Assembly (NCBI RefSeq): GCF_028657195.3
Contig: NZ_JANCPR020000017.1
Location: forward strand, 1-64,000
Length of the DNA stretch: 64,000 nt
DNA from: Streptomyces iconiensis
GTDB taxonomy: Bacteria > Actinomycetota > Actinomycetes > Streptomycetales > Streptomycetaceae
Direction: 5' to 3'
Shown here: one piece after another, positions 1 through 8,103 of the stretch
Layout of the letters: every line of letters begins with the position of its first letter
Numbering within the stretch: position 1 is the first letter of the stretch
Notes under the pieces: generated by a model
The model's input: only the letters and a program-made list of their open reading frames with translations
Databases searched by the model: none
What the model was told of the DNA's origin: nothing
Position numbers and translations under genes: made by a program

Positions 1-126
1 CTCTAGGACTCCCCCCGCCCGTATCGGGGCCTGCCCTGGAGTGGGGTGGGGCGGGCATGATTTGGGGGCTTTTGGGGATTGGGTGAGACGTCCTGTTGGG
101 GTCAACATCCTAGGAGTGGTGTCGGT

Positions 127-1365
127 ATGTCCGACTTTTTTATTCCTGATCCGCAGGGTCAGATTCCTAGCGCGGCCGGTTATTTCGGCGCGTTCGGCGG
201 CAAGTTCATTCCCGAGGCTCTGGTCGCTGCCGTGGACGAGGTGGCGGCCGAGTACGAGAAGGCGAAGGCTGATCCCGCCTTTGCCGCGGAGCTGGACGAG
301 TTGCTCGTCAACTACACGGGGCGTCCCAGCGCCCTCACCGAGGTACCGCGGTTTGCGGAGAATGCGGGTGGGGCGCGGGTCTTTCTCAAGCGGGAGGACC
401 TGAACCACACCGGCTCGCACAAGATCAACAATGTGCTGGGGCAGGCCCTGTTGACCAGGCGCATGGGGAAGACCCGTGTGATCGCTGAGACGGGAGCCGG
501 GCAGCACGGGGTGGCTACGGCTACGGCGTGCGCGCTGTTCGGGCTCGAATGCACCATTTACATGGGTGAGATCGACACCGAGCGGCAGGCGCTGAACGTC
601 GCGCGTATGCGGATGCTCGGTGCCGAGGTCATCCCGGTGACGTCGGGGAGCCGGACGCTCAAGGACGCCATCAACGAGGCGTTCCGCGACTGGGTCGCGA
701 ACGTGGACCATACGCACTATCTGTTCGGCACGGTCGCGGGGCCGCATCCGTTCCCGCAGCTCGTGCGGGACTTCCATCGGGTGATCGGGGTCGAGGCGCG
801 GCGGCAGATCCTGGAGCGGGTCGGGCGGCTGCCCGATGCCGTGGCCGCGTGTGTGGGGGGCGGGTCGAATGCGATCGGGCTCTTCCACGCGTTCCTGGGC
901 GATGCGGCGGTGCGGCTGGTCGGGTTCGAGGCCGCGGGGCACGGGGTGGACTCGGGCGAGCACGCCGCCACGCTGTCCATGGGAGAGCCGGGCATTCTGC
1001 ACGGGTCGCGTTCGTACGTTCTGCAGGACGACGAGGGGCAGATCACCGAGCCGTACTCGATCTCGGCGGGGCTCGACTACCCCGGCATCGGCCCCGAGCA
1101 CGCCTATCTGAAGGACAGCGGGCGCGGCGAGTACAGGTCCGTCACCGATGACGAGGCCATGCGCGCGCTGCGGCTGCTCTCCGAGAGCGAGGGCATCATC
1201 CCCGCCATCGAGAGCGCGCACGCGCTGGCGGGTGCGCTCGAACTCGGCCGTGAGATCGGTTCCGGGGGACTCGTTCTGGTGAATCTCTCCGGGCGCGGTG
1301 ACAAGGACATGGACACCGCGGCGCGGTACTTCGGGCTGTACGACGGTGAGGGGGAGAGCAAGTGA
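127..1365 (+). CDS. trpB: tryptophan synthase beta subunit
   Basis: PLP-dependent beta subunit that condenses indole, channelled from TrpA, with L-serine to give L-tryptophan in the cytoplasm. It is 412 aa, normal for the family. The PLP lysine is K99 in the HTGSHK motif, and the phosphate-binding glycine loop GGGSNAIG starts at residue 244. ATG 127 was preferred to an in-frame ATG at 79 because AGGAG lies 10 nt upstream (112-116) and family similarity begins directly after it. The stop overlaps the trpA start by 4 nt, so the two subunits are translationally coupled. Bases 1-126 upstream hold nothing that can be assigned; they may be the tail of a trp leader or small upstream gene. Confidence 0.97.
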   Translation: MSDFFIPDPQGQIPSAAGYFGAFGGKFIPEALVAAVDEVAAEYEKAKADPAFAAELDELLVNYTGRPSALTEVPRFAENAGGARVFLKREDLNHTGSHKINNVLGQALLTRRMGKTRVIAETGAGQHGVATATACALFGLECTIYMGEIDTERQALNVARMRMLGAEVIPVTSGSRTLKDAINEAFRDWVANVDHTHYLFGTVAGPHPFPQLVRDFHRVIGVEARRQILERVGRLPDAVAACVGGGSNAIGLFHAFLGDAAVRLVGFEAAGHGVDSGEHAATLSMGEPGILHGSRSYVLQDDEGQITEPYSISAGLDYPGIGPEHAYLKDSGRGEYRSVTDDEAMRALRLLSESEGIIPAIESAHALAGALELGREIGSGGLVLVNLSGRGDKDMDTAARYFGLYDGEGESK

Positions 1366-2180
1366 GTGGTCTGCAGAGGGGCGCGCTGCTGGATGCCGCG
1401 CTCGCCGGTGCCAAGGCCGAGAACAGGGCCGCCCTTGTCGGCTACCTTCCCGCCGGGTTCCCCACCGTCGAGGGCGGTATCGCGGCGTGCACGGCGCTGC
1501 TGGAGAGCGGGTGCGACGTGGTCGAGGTCGGACTGCCGCACAGTGACCCCGTCCTGGACGGGCCCGTCATCCAGACCGCCGACGACATCGCGCTCAAGGG
1601 CGGGGTGCGGATCGCGGATGTGATCCGTACGGTCCGTGAGGCGCATGCCGCCACGGGCAAGCCGGTGTTGATCATGACGTACTGGAACCCGGTGGACCGG
1701 TACGGGGTCGAGCGGTTCGCCGAGGAACTGGCCGACGCGGGGGGCGCCGGGTGCATCCTGCCCGACCTGCCCGTCGAGGAGGCCGACGGCTGGCGGAAGG
1801 CGGCCGAGCGCTGGGGGCTGGCGACGGTCTTCGTCGTCGCGCCGAGCAGCCAGGACGGCCGGCTGGCACGGATCACCGCGGCCGGCAGCGGCTTTGTGTA
1901 CGCCGCCTCGCTGATGGGCGTCACGGGGACGCGGAAGTCGGTCGGGCGTGAGGCGCAGAAACTCGTCGCCCGTACCAGGGCGGTGACTTCGCTGCCCGTA
2001 TGCGTCGGGCTCGGGGTCTCCAACCCCCAACAGGCAGCCGAGGTCGCCGAGTTCGCCGACGGGGTGATCGTCGGCTCCGCCTTTGTGAAGCTGTTGCTCG
2101 CAGCAGACTCGCTGGACGCGGGGCTCGCCGAGGTGCGGGCGCTCGCCGGGGAGTTGGCGGTCGGCGTGCGCAGGAAGTAG
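1362..2180 (+). CDS. trpA: tryptophan synthase alpha subunit
   Basis: Alpha subunit of tryptophan synthase: retro-aldol cleavage of indole-3-glycerol phosphate to indole and glyceraldehyde-3-phosphate. It is a 272-aa TIM barrel. The TrpA signature is visible at residues 54-68 (VEVGLPHSDPVLDGP); E55 and D66 match the spacing of the catalytic acids Glu49 and Asp60 of E. coli. The GTG start at 1362 sits in a GTGA overlap with the trpB stop. A hairpin 12 nt after the stop probably ends the trp transcript before the unrelated thioredoxin-like gene. Confidence 0.97.
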   Translation: MSGLQRGALLDAALAGAKAENRAALVGYLPAGFPTVEGGIAACTALLESGCDVVEVGLPHSDPVLDGPVIQTADDIALKGGVRIADVIRTVREAHAATGKPVLIMTYWNPVDRYGVERFAEELADAGGAGCILPDLPVEEADGWRKAAERWGLATVFVVAPSSQDGRLARITAAGSGFVYAASLMGVTGTRKSVGREAQKLVARTRAVTSLPVCVGLGVSNPQQAAEVAEFADGVIVGSAFVKLLLAADSLDAGLAEVRALAGELAVGVRRK

Positions 2181-2191
2181 CCCGGGCCCGG

Positions 2192-2226
2192 TCCCGCCGC
2201 TGCCTGCTCGTCGGGGCAGGGCGGGG
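2192..2226 (+). terminator. hairpin terminator after trpA
   Basis: CCCGCC (2193-2198) pairs with GGCGGG (2220-2225), and after a bulged G, CTGCC (2200-2204) pairs with GGCAG (2215-2219). This gives an 11-bp stem with a 10-nt loop. There is no T-tract, which is common for actinomycete terminators. The call rests on its position just after the trpA stop. Confidence 0.5.
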
Positions 2227-2304
2227 CCGGTAAACCCACTTTTGGGTGAAATGGTGGACGTTCGGGCTCGCCGTCGCCGCGCGGTCTCGTTGGCCCCGGG
2301 TGTG

Positions 2305-3045
2305 ATGAGCCAGAGGAACAGTGAAGGCAAGCAGACGGCCCGCGAGCGGCTGCGTGCGGAGCAACAGCGGGAGAAGGCGGCGGCGAAGCGCCGGCGGACG
2401 ATGAAGGTCTCGGGGATCGTCGTCGGTGTGCTGGTCGTCGCAGGTGCTGTCGGTGTGACCGTCGCGAGCCAGGGCAACGGCGGGGGCGGCGACGTCCAGT
2501 CGGCGAAGCCGATCACCGTCGGCAAGGCCGGCGCGGCATCGAAGCTGACGGTCTACGAGGACTTCCGCTGCCCCGCGTGCGGGCAGTTCGAGAACCAGTA
2601 CCGCGGCACCGTCCGGCAGCTGGAGAAGGCGGGCAAACTCAAGGCCGAGTACCACCTGGTGACGCTCATCGACCAGAACATGGGCGGCAGCGGCTCGACG
2701 AAGTCGGCGAACGCGGCGGTCTGTGCCCGGGACGAGGGCAAGTTCTCGCAGTACCACGACGTGCTCTTCCAGAGCCAGCCCGAGGAGCAGGACGACGCGT
2801 TCGGGAGCAACGAGCGACTGCTGGATCTGGCCGGGAAGGTCGACGGCCTGTCCAGCCCCGCGTTCGAGAAGTGCGTGCGGAGCGGCAAGTACGAGAAGTG
2901 GGTGAAGGCGTCCAACGAAGCCTTCACCAAGACGAAGCACCGGGGAACGCCCACCATCCTGCTGGACGGCAAGGACGTGTACGGGAATCAGTCGGATCCG
3001 CTCACTCCCGACAAGTTGAAGAAGAAGGTGGAGGCGCGCGGCTAG
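2305..3045 (+). CDS. membrane-anchored DsbA-like thiol-disulfide oxidoreductase
   Basis: A 246-aa protein with a charged cytoplasmic N-terminus (about residues 1-34, Arg/Lys/Glu-rich), one membrane anchor (35-54) and an extracytoplasmic thioredoxin fold of the DsbA/Thioredoxin_4 family. The active-site motif is CPAC at 89-92. Two more cysteines (in NAAVCAR and FEKCVRS) could form a structural or resolving disulfide. It probably makes or isomerises disulfides in exported proteins. ATG 2305 is preferred to ATG 2242 because it gives the usual MSQ-type charged N-terminus; a GTG at 2302 is also possible, and there is no clear Shine-Dalgarno sequence. Its neighbour lgt also acts on exported proteins. 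Confidence 0.87.
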   Translation: MSQRNSEGKQTARERLRAEQQREKAAAKRRRTMKVSGIVVGVLVVAGAVGVTVASQGNGGGGDVQSAKPITVGKAGAASKLTVYEDFRCPACGQFENQYRGTVRQLEKAGKLKAEYHLVTLIDQNMGGSGSTKSANAAVCARDEGKFSQYHDVLFQSQPEEQDDAFGSNERLLDLAGKVDGLSSPAFEKCVRSGKYEKWVKASNEAFTKTKHRGTPTILLDGKDVYGNQSDPLTPDKLKKKVEARG

Positions 3046-3074
3046 GGCCGTTATGGAGCCGTTGTGCGGGCTGA

Positions 3075-3105
3075 TTGCAGGGGGTGCGGCTCGGCACGGT
3101 AGCGT
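3075..3105 (+). promoter_or_regulatory. candidate lgt promoter
   Basis: A TAGCGT -10 box (3100-3105) lies 10 nt before the lgt ATG, with a weak TTGCAG -35-like hexamer at 3075-3080 and a 19-bp spacer. Transcription would start almost at the ATG, so the lgt mRNA may be leaderless or nearly so. No Shine-Dalgarno sequence is visible, which fits. Confidence 0.35.
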
Positions 3106-3115
3106 CGGGGACGCC

Positions 3116-4246
3116 ATGGAGACCCTTGCCTTTATCCCTAGTCCCTCGGCCGGTGAGATTCACCTCGGGCCGCTTCCGCTGCGCGGTTATGCGCTCTGCA
3201 TCATCCTCGGCGTCTTCGTCGCGGTCTGGCTCGGCGGGCGGCGCTGGATCGCCCGCGGCGGGCGGGCCGGCACGGTCGCCGACATCGCCGTATGGGCCGT
3301 GCCGTTCGGCCTCATCGGCGGCCGGCTCTACCACGTGATCACCGACTACCAGCTCTACTTCGGCGAGGGCCGTAACTGGGTTGACGCGTTCCGTATCTGG
3401 GACGGCGGCCTGGGGATCTGGGGTGCCATCGCGCTCGGCGCCGTGGGCGCCTGGGTCGGCTGCCGTCGCCGGGGCATTCCGCTGCCCGCCTACGCGGACG
3501 CCGTCGCACCCGGCATCGCCCTGGCCCAGGCGCTGGGGCGCTGGGGCAACTGGTTCAACCAGGAGCTGTACGGGCGTGCCACCGATCTGCCCTGGGCGCT
3601 CAAGATCGACCCGGAGCACCGGCCCGTCGACACCCCCGACCTCGCGACGTACCACCCGACGTTCCTCTACGAGTCGCTGTGGTGCGTCGGTGTGGCGATC
3701 CTCGTCATCTGGGCCGACCGCCGCTTCAAGCTCGGGCACGGACGGACCTTCGCGCTGTACGTCGCCGCCTACACCGTAGGTCGCTTCTGGATCGAGTACA
3801 TGCGGGTGGACGACGCGCACCATGTGTTCGGGATGCGGCTCAACAACTGGACGGCGATTGTCGTCTTCCTCGCCGCCGTCGCAGCCATCGTGATCTCGGC
3901 GAAGAAGCACCCGGGGCGTGAAGAGGTCGTCGAGCCCGCTGAGGAGGAGTCCGAGGAGCCAGGGAAGGGCGCTGCCGCGGACAAGTCCTCCGGGCCCAAG
4001 AAGGCCGCTGCCGGGTCGAAGAAGGGCGCTGACGAGCCCAAGAAGGCCGCTGTGTCCGGCAAGTCCCCGGAGCCGGAGCCTGAGGCGGCTGCCGGGTCGG
4101 CGGGGAAGTCCTCCGGCGCCGGGGAGTCCGCCGAGTCGGGGAAGTCCTCCGGCGCTGCCGCCGATGCGGGCGAGGAGCCGGCCGGGGGCCCGGCCGACGA
4201 CGCGTCGGCGTCGGGCAGCAAGGCCGTGGACGGGTCCAAGTCGTAG
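3116..4246 (+). CDS. lgt: prolipoprotein diacylglyceryl transferase
   Basis: Integral membrane enzyme that moves diacylglycerol from phosphatidylglycerol to the lipobox cysteine of prolipoproteins, the first step of lipoprotein maturation. The Lgt signature GRWGNWFNQELYG is at residues 141-153, with the conserved GGRLYHV segment at 68-74. Several hydrophobic helices span residues 25-260. At 376 aa it is long because of a C-terminal tail of about 115 residues, low-complexity and rich in Lys/Ala/Ser/Glu/Pro, after the last helix; such tails are frequent in streptomycete Lgt. ATG 3116 was preferred to ATG 3053 because family similarity starts with METLAFIPSP. Clients in this window include the lipobox proteins ModA and the sugar-binding protein. 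Confidence 0.96.
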   Translation: METLAFIPSPSAGEIHLGPLPLRGYALCIILGVFVAVWLGGRRWIARGGRAGTVADIAVWAVPFGLIGGRLYHVITDYQLYFGEGRNWVDAFRIWDGGLGIWGAIALGAVGAWVGCRRRGIPLPAYADAVAPGIALAQALGRWGNWFNQELYGRATDLPWALKIDPEHRPVDTPDLATYHPTFLYESLWCVGVAILVIWADRRFKLGHGRTFALYVAAYTVGRFWIEYMRVDDAHHVFGMRLNNWTAIVVFLAAVAAIVISAKKHPGREEVVEPAEEESEEPGKGAAADKSSGPKKAAAGSKKGADEPKKAAVSGKSPEPEPEAAAGSAGKSSGAGESAESGKSSGAAADAGEEPAGGPADDASASGSKAVDGSKS

Positions 4247-4289
4247 TGTCCTCGCGGGCGCCGTTGTCCTTGTCGTAGGGGCGTCGTTA

Positions 4290-4322
4290 CCCGCCGCCGT
4301 GGCCATGTGCCGCTGCGGCGGG
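4290..4322 (+). terminator. hairpin after lgt
   Basis: CCCGCCGC (4290-4297) and GCGGCGGG (4315-4322) are perfectly complementary, with a further GGC/GCC pair inside the loop. It lies 43 nt after the lgt stop and just before the mrp regulatory palindrome. There is no T-tract. Confidence 0.4.
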
Positions 4323-4344
4323 GAGGGCCGGGCACCGCCTGCCC

Positions 4345-4370
4345 GAATTGCGCATATATATGTGCAATTC
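4345..4370. promoter_or_regulatory. AT-rich operator-like palindrome at the mrpA start
   Basis: A 26-bp inverted repeat whose left half is GAATTGCGCATAT and right half ATATGTGCAATTC; only one symmetrical pair is mismatched. It contains the candidate ATG start of mrpA (4360). If the start is GTG 4378 instead, it covers the -10 region of a leaderless promoter (ATATAT at 4354-4359). It is one of the most AT-rich stretches in this region. A dimeric regulator, for example of the ArsR or TetR type, could bind here. No regulator gene is adjacent, so the factor is unknown. Confidence 0.6.
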
Positions 4371-7300
4371 TCTGTGCGTGCTGTGGTTGATCGTCGCCCA
4401 CTTCGCGACCGCGTGCTGTGCCGGGCCACTTGTGCGGTGGCTCGGCCCCCGTGCGTTTCTGGCGCTCGCGTTGGTGCCCGCAGCCGCCGCCGTGTGGGCG
4501 GGGACGCGCTACGGCGAGGTGGCCGGCGGGGGCGTGGTCACCGAGCACTGGCCGTGGATCGCGGCACTCGGTGTGCACCTCTCGCTCAGGTGTGATGCGC
4601 TCGCCCTCCTGATGGTGCTGATCGCCGGGGGCATCGGCGCGCTGGTGATGGTCTACTGCGCGGGCTACTTCAGCTCGGGCGAACCCCGGTTGCGTGCCTT
4701 CGCCGCCTCGCTGACCGCGTTCGCCGGGGCGATGCTCGGGCTGGTGCTGGCCGATGACCTGATCGTGCTGTACGTGCTGTGGGAACTCACCTCCGTCTTC
4801 TCGTTCCTGCTCATCGGCCACGGCGCCCAGCGCAGGACCAACCGGCGTGCGGCGCTCCAGGCGCTGCTGGTCACCGCGTTCGGCGGGCTCGTGATGCTCG
4901 TCGGGTTCCTGATGCTGGGGCAGGCAGCGGGCACGTACCGGATCTCCGCGATGGTCGCTGAGCCGCCTCAGCCGGGTGGCCTCGTCTCGGGCGGGGTGGC
5001 GCTGGTCCTGGTGGGGGCGCTGTCCAAGTCCGCCGTATGGCCGTTCAGCTTCTGGCTGCCGGGTGCCATGGCGGCCCCCACGCCCGTCTCCGCCTATCTG
5101 CACGCGGCGGCCATGGTCAAGGCCGGGGTCTATCTCGTCGCGCGGCTCGCTCCCGCCTTCGCCGACATCGTGCCGTGGCGCGCGATGGTGCTGGCACTGG
5201 GCGCCGTCACCATGCTGCTGGGCGGCTGGCGGGCACTGCGGGAGACGGATCTGAAGCGGCTGCTCGCCTTCGGAACGGTCAGCCAGCTCGGCTTCCTCAC
5301 CCTGGTCGTCGGCGACGGCAGCAGGGAAGCGGCCGTCGCCGGTGCCGCGATGGTGCTGGCGCACGCGCTGTTCAAGGCGCCGCTCTTCCTCGTCGTCGGG
5401 ATCATCGACCAGGCCACCGGGACCCGGGACCTCAACAGGCTCTCAGGACTGGGACGTTCGCTGCCGTGGGTGTGTGCGACGGCGGTGCTCGCGGGGCTCT
5501 CGATGGCGGGAGTGCCGCCGCTGTTCGGATTCGCGTCGAAGGAACTGACGGTCTCGGCGCTGCTGCACGGAGGCGCGGCCGAACTGTGGGCGCTCGCAGC
5601 CGTCGTCGCCGGTTCCGTGCTGACGACCGCCTACACCCTGCGCTTCCTGTGGGGCGCGTTCGCCGCCAAGGGCGGCTCTCCGCCGCTGGAGCCGGTGACC
5701 GTGCCGCGCGGTACCCGTACGGGAGCCCGCACGTTTCTGCCCGCCGCCGGGTGCGCGCTGTGCGGGCTCGTGCTGGGGCCGGGCGCCGCGTGGCTGGACC
5801 GGCTGGTGGGGCGGTACGCTGCGGCGTTCCCCGCCGAGGGGCCGCCTCTCCATCTCGCGCTGTGGCACGGGTTCGGGCCGGCGCTGGGCCTCTCGGCGCT
5901 GACCTGGGTGCTCGGCGCTCTCGTCTTCGCCGCTGCACATCCCCTGGGGGTGTTCGGGGACAAGCTGTCGCAGTTCGACGGTGACCAGGTGTTCGCACGG
6001 GCGCTGTGGAACCTGGAGCGGCTCTCCCTCCAGGTCACCGGAACCGTGCAGCGCGGCTCCCTGCCCGTCTACCTCGGTACCGCGCTCGTGGTGCTGCTCG
6101 GCTTCGAGGGCGTGGAACTCGCCGTCGACAAGCCCTGGCAGCACCTGGGGCCGCCCCGGTTGTTCGACTCCCTGCCGCAGCTCGTCGTCGCGCTCGGTGT
6201 GAGCACCGTCGGGGTGCTGTGCGTGCTGGCACAGCAGCGCATGAAGGCCGCCGTGCTCGCGGGGATCACCGGATACGGGGCCGCGCTGCTGTACGTGCTG
6301 CACGGTGCGCCCGACCTGGCGCTGACGCAGTTCGCCGTGGAGACCGTCTCGTTGATCATCTTCGTGCTCGTGCTGCGCAGGCTCCCCGCGCGCTTCCCCC
6401 GCCAGAACAGGAGCTGGCGGCCACGGCGCATGGTGCAGCTCGTCTTCGCCGTCGCCATGGGCACCCTCGTCTCCGGGCTCATCTACCTCACGCTCGCCGC
6501 CCGCGTCGCCAACCCGTCGGGGCCGGAGCTGGCGACGGCGACCGAGCACGAGAACCTCAAGAACGTCGTCGCCACCACCCTCGTCGACCTGCGGGCCTGG
6601 GACACGATGGGGGAGTCGGCCGTGCTGGCCATCGCTGCCGTCGGCGTCACCAGCCTCGTCTATCTGCGCCGCCGCGCACGCGTGCCCGTCGCGCTGCCCG
6701 TACCCGGCTCCCCTGGCCCGGGCGGCTCGCGCTTCCCGGCTCCGCTGGTGCCGGGGTCGGCCAGCGTCGCGCTCGATGACACGGGCGCCCGGCGGGCCGC
6801 CGTCGGCCGGCTCGACGCGTGGAAGCTGCCCGCGCGGCCCGACGCGCTGCAGCCACGCGGCTCGGCCGTCGCGCCCCGGCGCACCTGGCTGGCGGCGAGC
6901 GTGACCCTGGCCCCCGAGGGGCGCTCGGTGATGTTCGAGGTGATGGCGCGGCTCGTCTTCCACCCGATCGTGGTCCTCTCGCTCTACCTGCTCTTCTGCG
7001 CCGGGAACCTGCCGGGTGGCGGCTTCACGTCCGGGCTCGTGGCGGGGCTCGCGGTGGCCGTGCGGTATCTCGCGGGCGGCCGGCTCGAACTGGCCGCCGC
7101 CGCCCCCGTTGACGCGGGGTTCCTGCTCGGGCTCGGGCTGCTGATCCTCACCGTGACCGGGCTCGCCGGGCTCCTGCTCGGGGGCAGCGTGCTGGCGTCG
7201 GGCACCGTGCACGCCCAACTCCCGCTCATCGAAGGCTTCCACGCGGCCAGCCCGGTCCTGTTCGACACGGGTGTCTATCTGCTGGTGCTCGGTGTCGTCC

Positions 7301-7416
7301 TGGACATCCTGCGCAGCCTCGGCTCCGAGATCGACCGGCGCATGGAACGCGAGCGCGCCAAGAAGGCGCGCGAGGGCCAGGAGCGGCGCGGGGGCCAGGA
7401 GGGGGCGGGCTCGTGA
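4360..7416 (+). CDS. mrpA: Mrp cation/proton antiporter subunit A, with fused MrpB domain
   Basis: The large proton-translocating subunit of the multisubunit Mrp Na+(K+)/H+ antiporter, 1018 aa from ATG 4360. The first ~650 residues are a NuoL/M-like bundle with the conserved acidic helix (ELTSVFSFLLIG) and lysine helix (SKSAVWPFSFWLPGA). The MrpA-specific C-terminal helices follow, then a Pro/Arg-rich linker, and from about residue 858 (MFEVMARLVFHPIV) a complete MnhB/MrpB domain. No separate mrpB exists, so A and B are fused. GTG 4378 is an equally plausible start, since the hydrophobic helix begins there and no Shine-Dalgarno site is visible. The stop overlaps mrpC by 4 nt. Role: sodium and alkali tolerance and pH homeostasis. 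Confidence 0.93.
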   Translation: MCNSLCVLWLIVAHFATACCAGPLVRWLGPRAFLALALVPAAAAVWAGTRYGEVAGGGVVTEHWPWIAALGVHLSLRCDALALLMVLIAGGIGALVMVYCAGYFSSGEPRLRAFAASLTAFAGAMLGLVLADDLIVLYVLWELTSVFSFLLIGHGAQRRTNRRAALQALLVTAFGGLVMLVGFLMLGQAAGTYRISAMVAEPPQPGGLVSGGVALVLVGALSKSAVWPFSFWLPGAMAAPTPVSAYLHAAAMVKAGVYLVARLAPAFADIVPWRAMVLALGAVTMLLGGWRALRETDLKRLLAFGTVSQLGFLTLVVGDGSREAAVAGAAMVLAHALFKAPLFLVVGIIDQATGTRDLNRLSGLGRSLPWVCATAVLAGLSMAGVPPLFGFASKELTVSALLHGGAAELWALAAVVAGSVLTTAYTLRFLWGAFAAKGGSPPLEPVTVPRGTRTGARTFLPAAGCALCGLVLGPGAAWLDRLVGRYAAAFPAEGPPLHLALWHGFGPALGLSALTWVLGALVFAAAHPLGVFGDKLSQFDGDQVFARALWNLERLSLQVTGTVQRGSLPVYLGTALVVLLGFEGVELAVDKPWQHLGPPRLFDSLPQLVVALGVSTVGVLCVLAQQRMKAAVLAGITGYGAALLYVLHGAPDLALTQFAVETVSLIIFVLVLRRLPARFPRQNRSWRPRRMVQLVFAVAMGTLVSGLIYLTLAARVANPSGPELATATEHENLKNVVATTLVDLRAWDTMGESAVLAIAAVGVTSLVYLRRRARVPVALPVPGSPGPGGSRFPAPLVPGSASVALDDTGARRAAVGRLDAWKLPARPDALQPRGSAVAPRRTWLAASVTLAPEGRSVMFEVMARLVFHPIVVLSLYLLFCAGNLPGGGFTSGLVAGLAVAVRYLAGGRLELAAAAPVDAGFLLGLGLLILTVTGLAGLLLGGSVLASGTVHAQLPLIEGFHAASPVLFDTGVYLLVLGVVLDILRSLGSEIDRRMERERAKKAREGQERRGGQEGAGS

Positions 7417-8048
7417 CGGCGACGTTGGCGCTGGTGGTCTGCGGCGGGGTGCTGTTCGCCTCCGGTACGGCGCTGCTGCTGGCGCGGCCCCTCACCCGCA
7501 TCCTGCTGGGCGCCGTACTGATCGGCAACGGCGTCAATGTGCTGGTGCTCACCACCTCGGGCCCCGCCGGTGAGTCGGCGCTGCTCTACCCGGACCTCGA
7601 CTGGCGGCAGATGGCCGACCCGCTGCCCCAGGCGTTCATCCTCACCGCCATCGTCATCACGCTCGCGCTGACCGCCTTCCTCGTGACCATGGCGTACCGC
7701 TCCTGGCAGCTGTCCGGCAACGACGACGTGCCCGACGACGACGAGGACATCCGCGTCGTGCGGCGTGCCGAGTATGCCGACGAGCGCGAGCGGCTGCGGG
7801 CCACCTACCGCGAACGCCGGCACGAGTACCGCGCGCTGGCACACGACGAGGAGGAGCGCGAGGCGCAGGAGCACAGCAGCGCGTACCAGAAGCTCGGCCG
7901 CGCCCGCGACCAGTACCGCCAGATGCGGCGCAGGGCGCGGGCCGAGGCGCGCGCCTTCCGCGCCCGCCAGGCACGCGCCGAGGAGACGGCGGAGGAGACC
8001 GAAGGGGAGGACGATCCGTGGCAGACGATCCTGGGCGCCGACCGGTGA
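7413..8048 (+). CDS. mrpC: Mrp antiporter subunit C, NuoK-like
   Basis: NuoK-homologous subunit with three membrane helices in the first ~95 residues. Family MrpC proteins are about 110-130 aa; this one is 211 aa because of a C-terminal cytoplasmic tail from about residue 100, very rich in Arg, Glu and Asp and likely helical or coiled-coil (repeated RRAR, EERE and RQAR segments). The GTG start sits in a GTGA overlap with mrpA. The tail is not needed to recognise the subunit, and its role is unknown. Confidence 0.92.
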   Translation: MTATLALVVCGGVLFASGTALLLARPLTRILLGAVLIGNGVNVLVLTTSGPAGESALLYPDLDWRQMADPLPQAFILTAIVITLALTAFLVTMAYRSWQLSGNDDVPDDDEDIRVVRRAEYADERERLRATYRERRHEYRALAHDEEEREAQEHSSAYQKLGRARDQYRQMRRRARAEARAFRARQARAEETAEETEGEDDPWQTILGADR

Positions 8049-8103
8049 ACCGGCAGGCGGCAGGCGGCCTCCGGGCCGGCGGGACGCGGACGGGAGCGGC
8101 GCG

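Noticed and set aside
41..403. Open frame starting at 41 as a trpM-like small gene
   Set aside because: It overlaps trpB in another frame for most of its length and has no recognisable similarity; the 126 nt before trpB are too short to judge.
2233..2248. ACCCA-CTTT-TGGGT inverted repeat upstream of the DsbA-like gene
   Set aside because: Only a 5-bp stem with a 4-nt loop and no relation to a start or promoter; too weak to list as a site.
4348..7416. TTG at 4348 as the mrpA start
   Set aside because: It lies inside the left arm of the palindrome, has no Shine-Dalgarno site, and adds only four non-conserved residues; ATG 4360 or GTG 4378 fits better.
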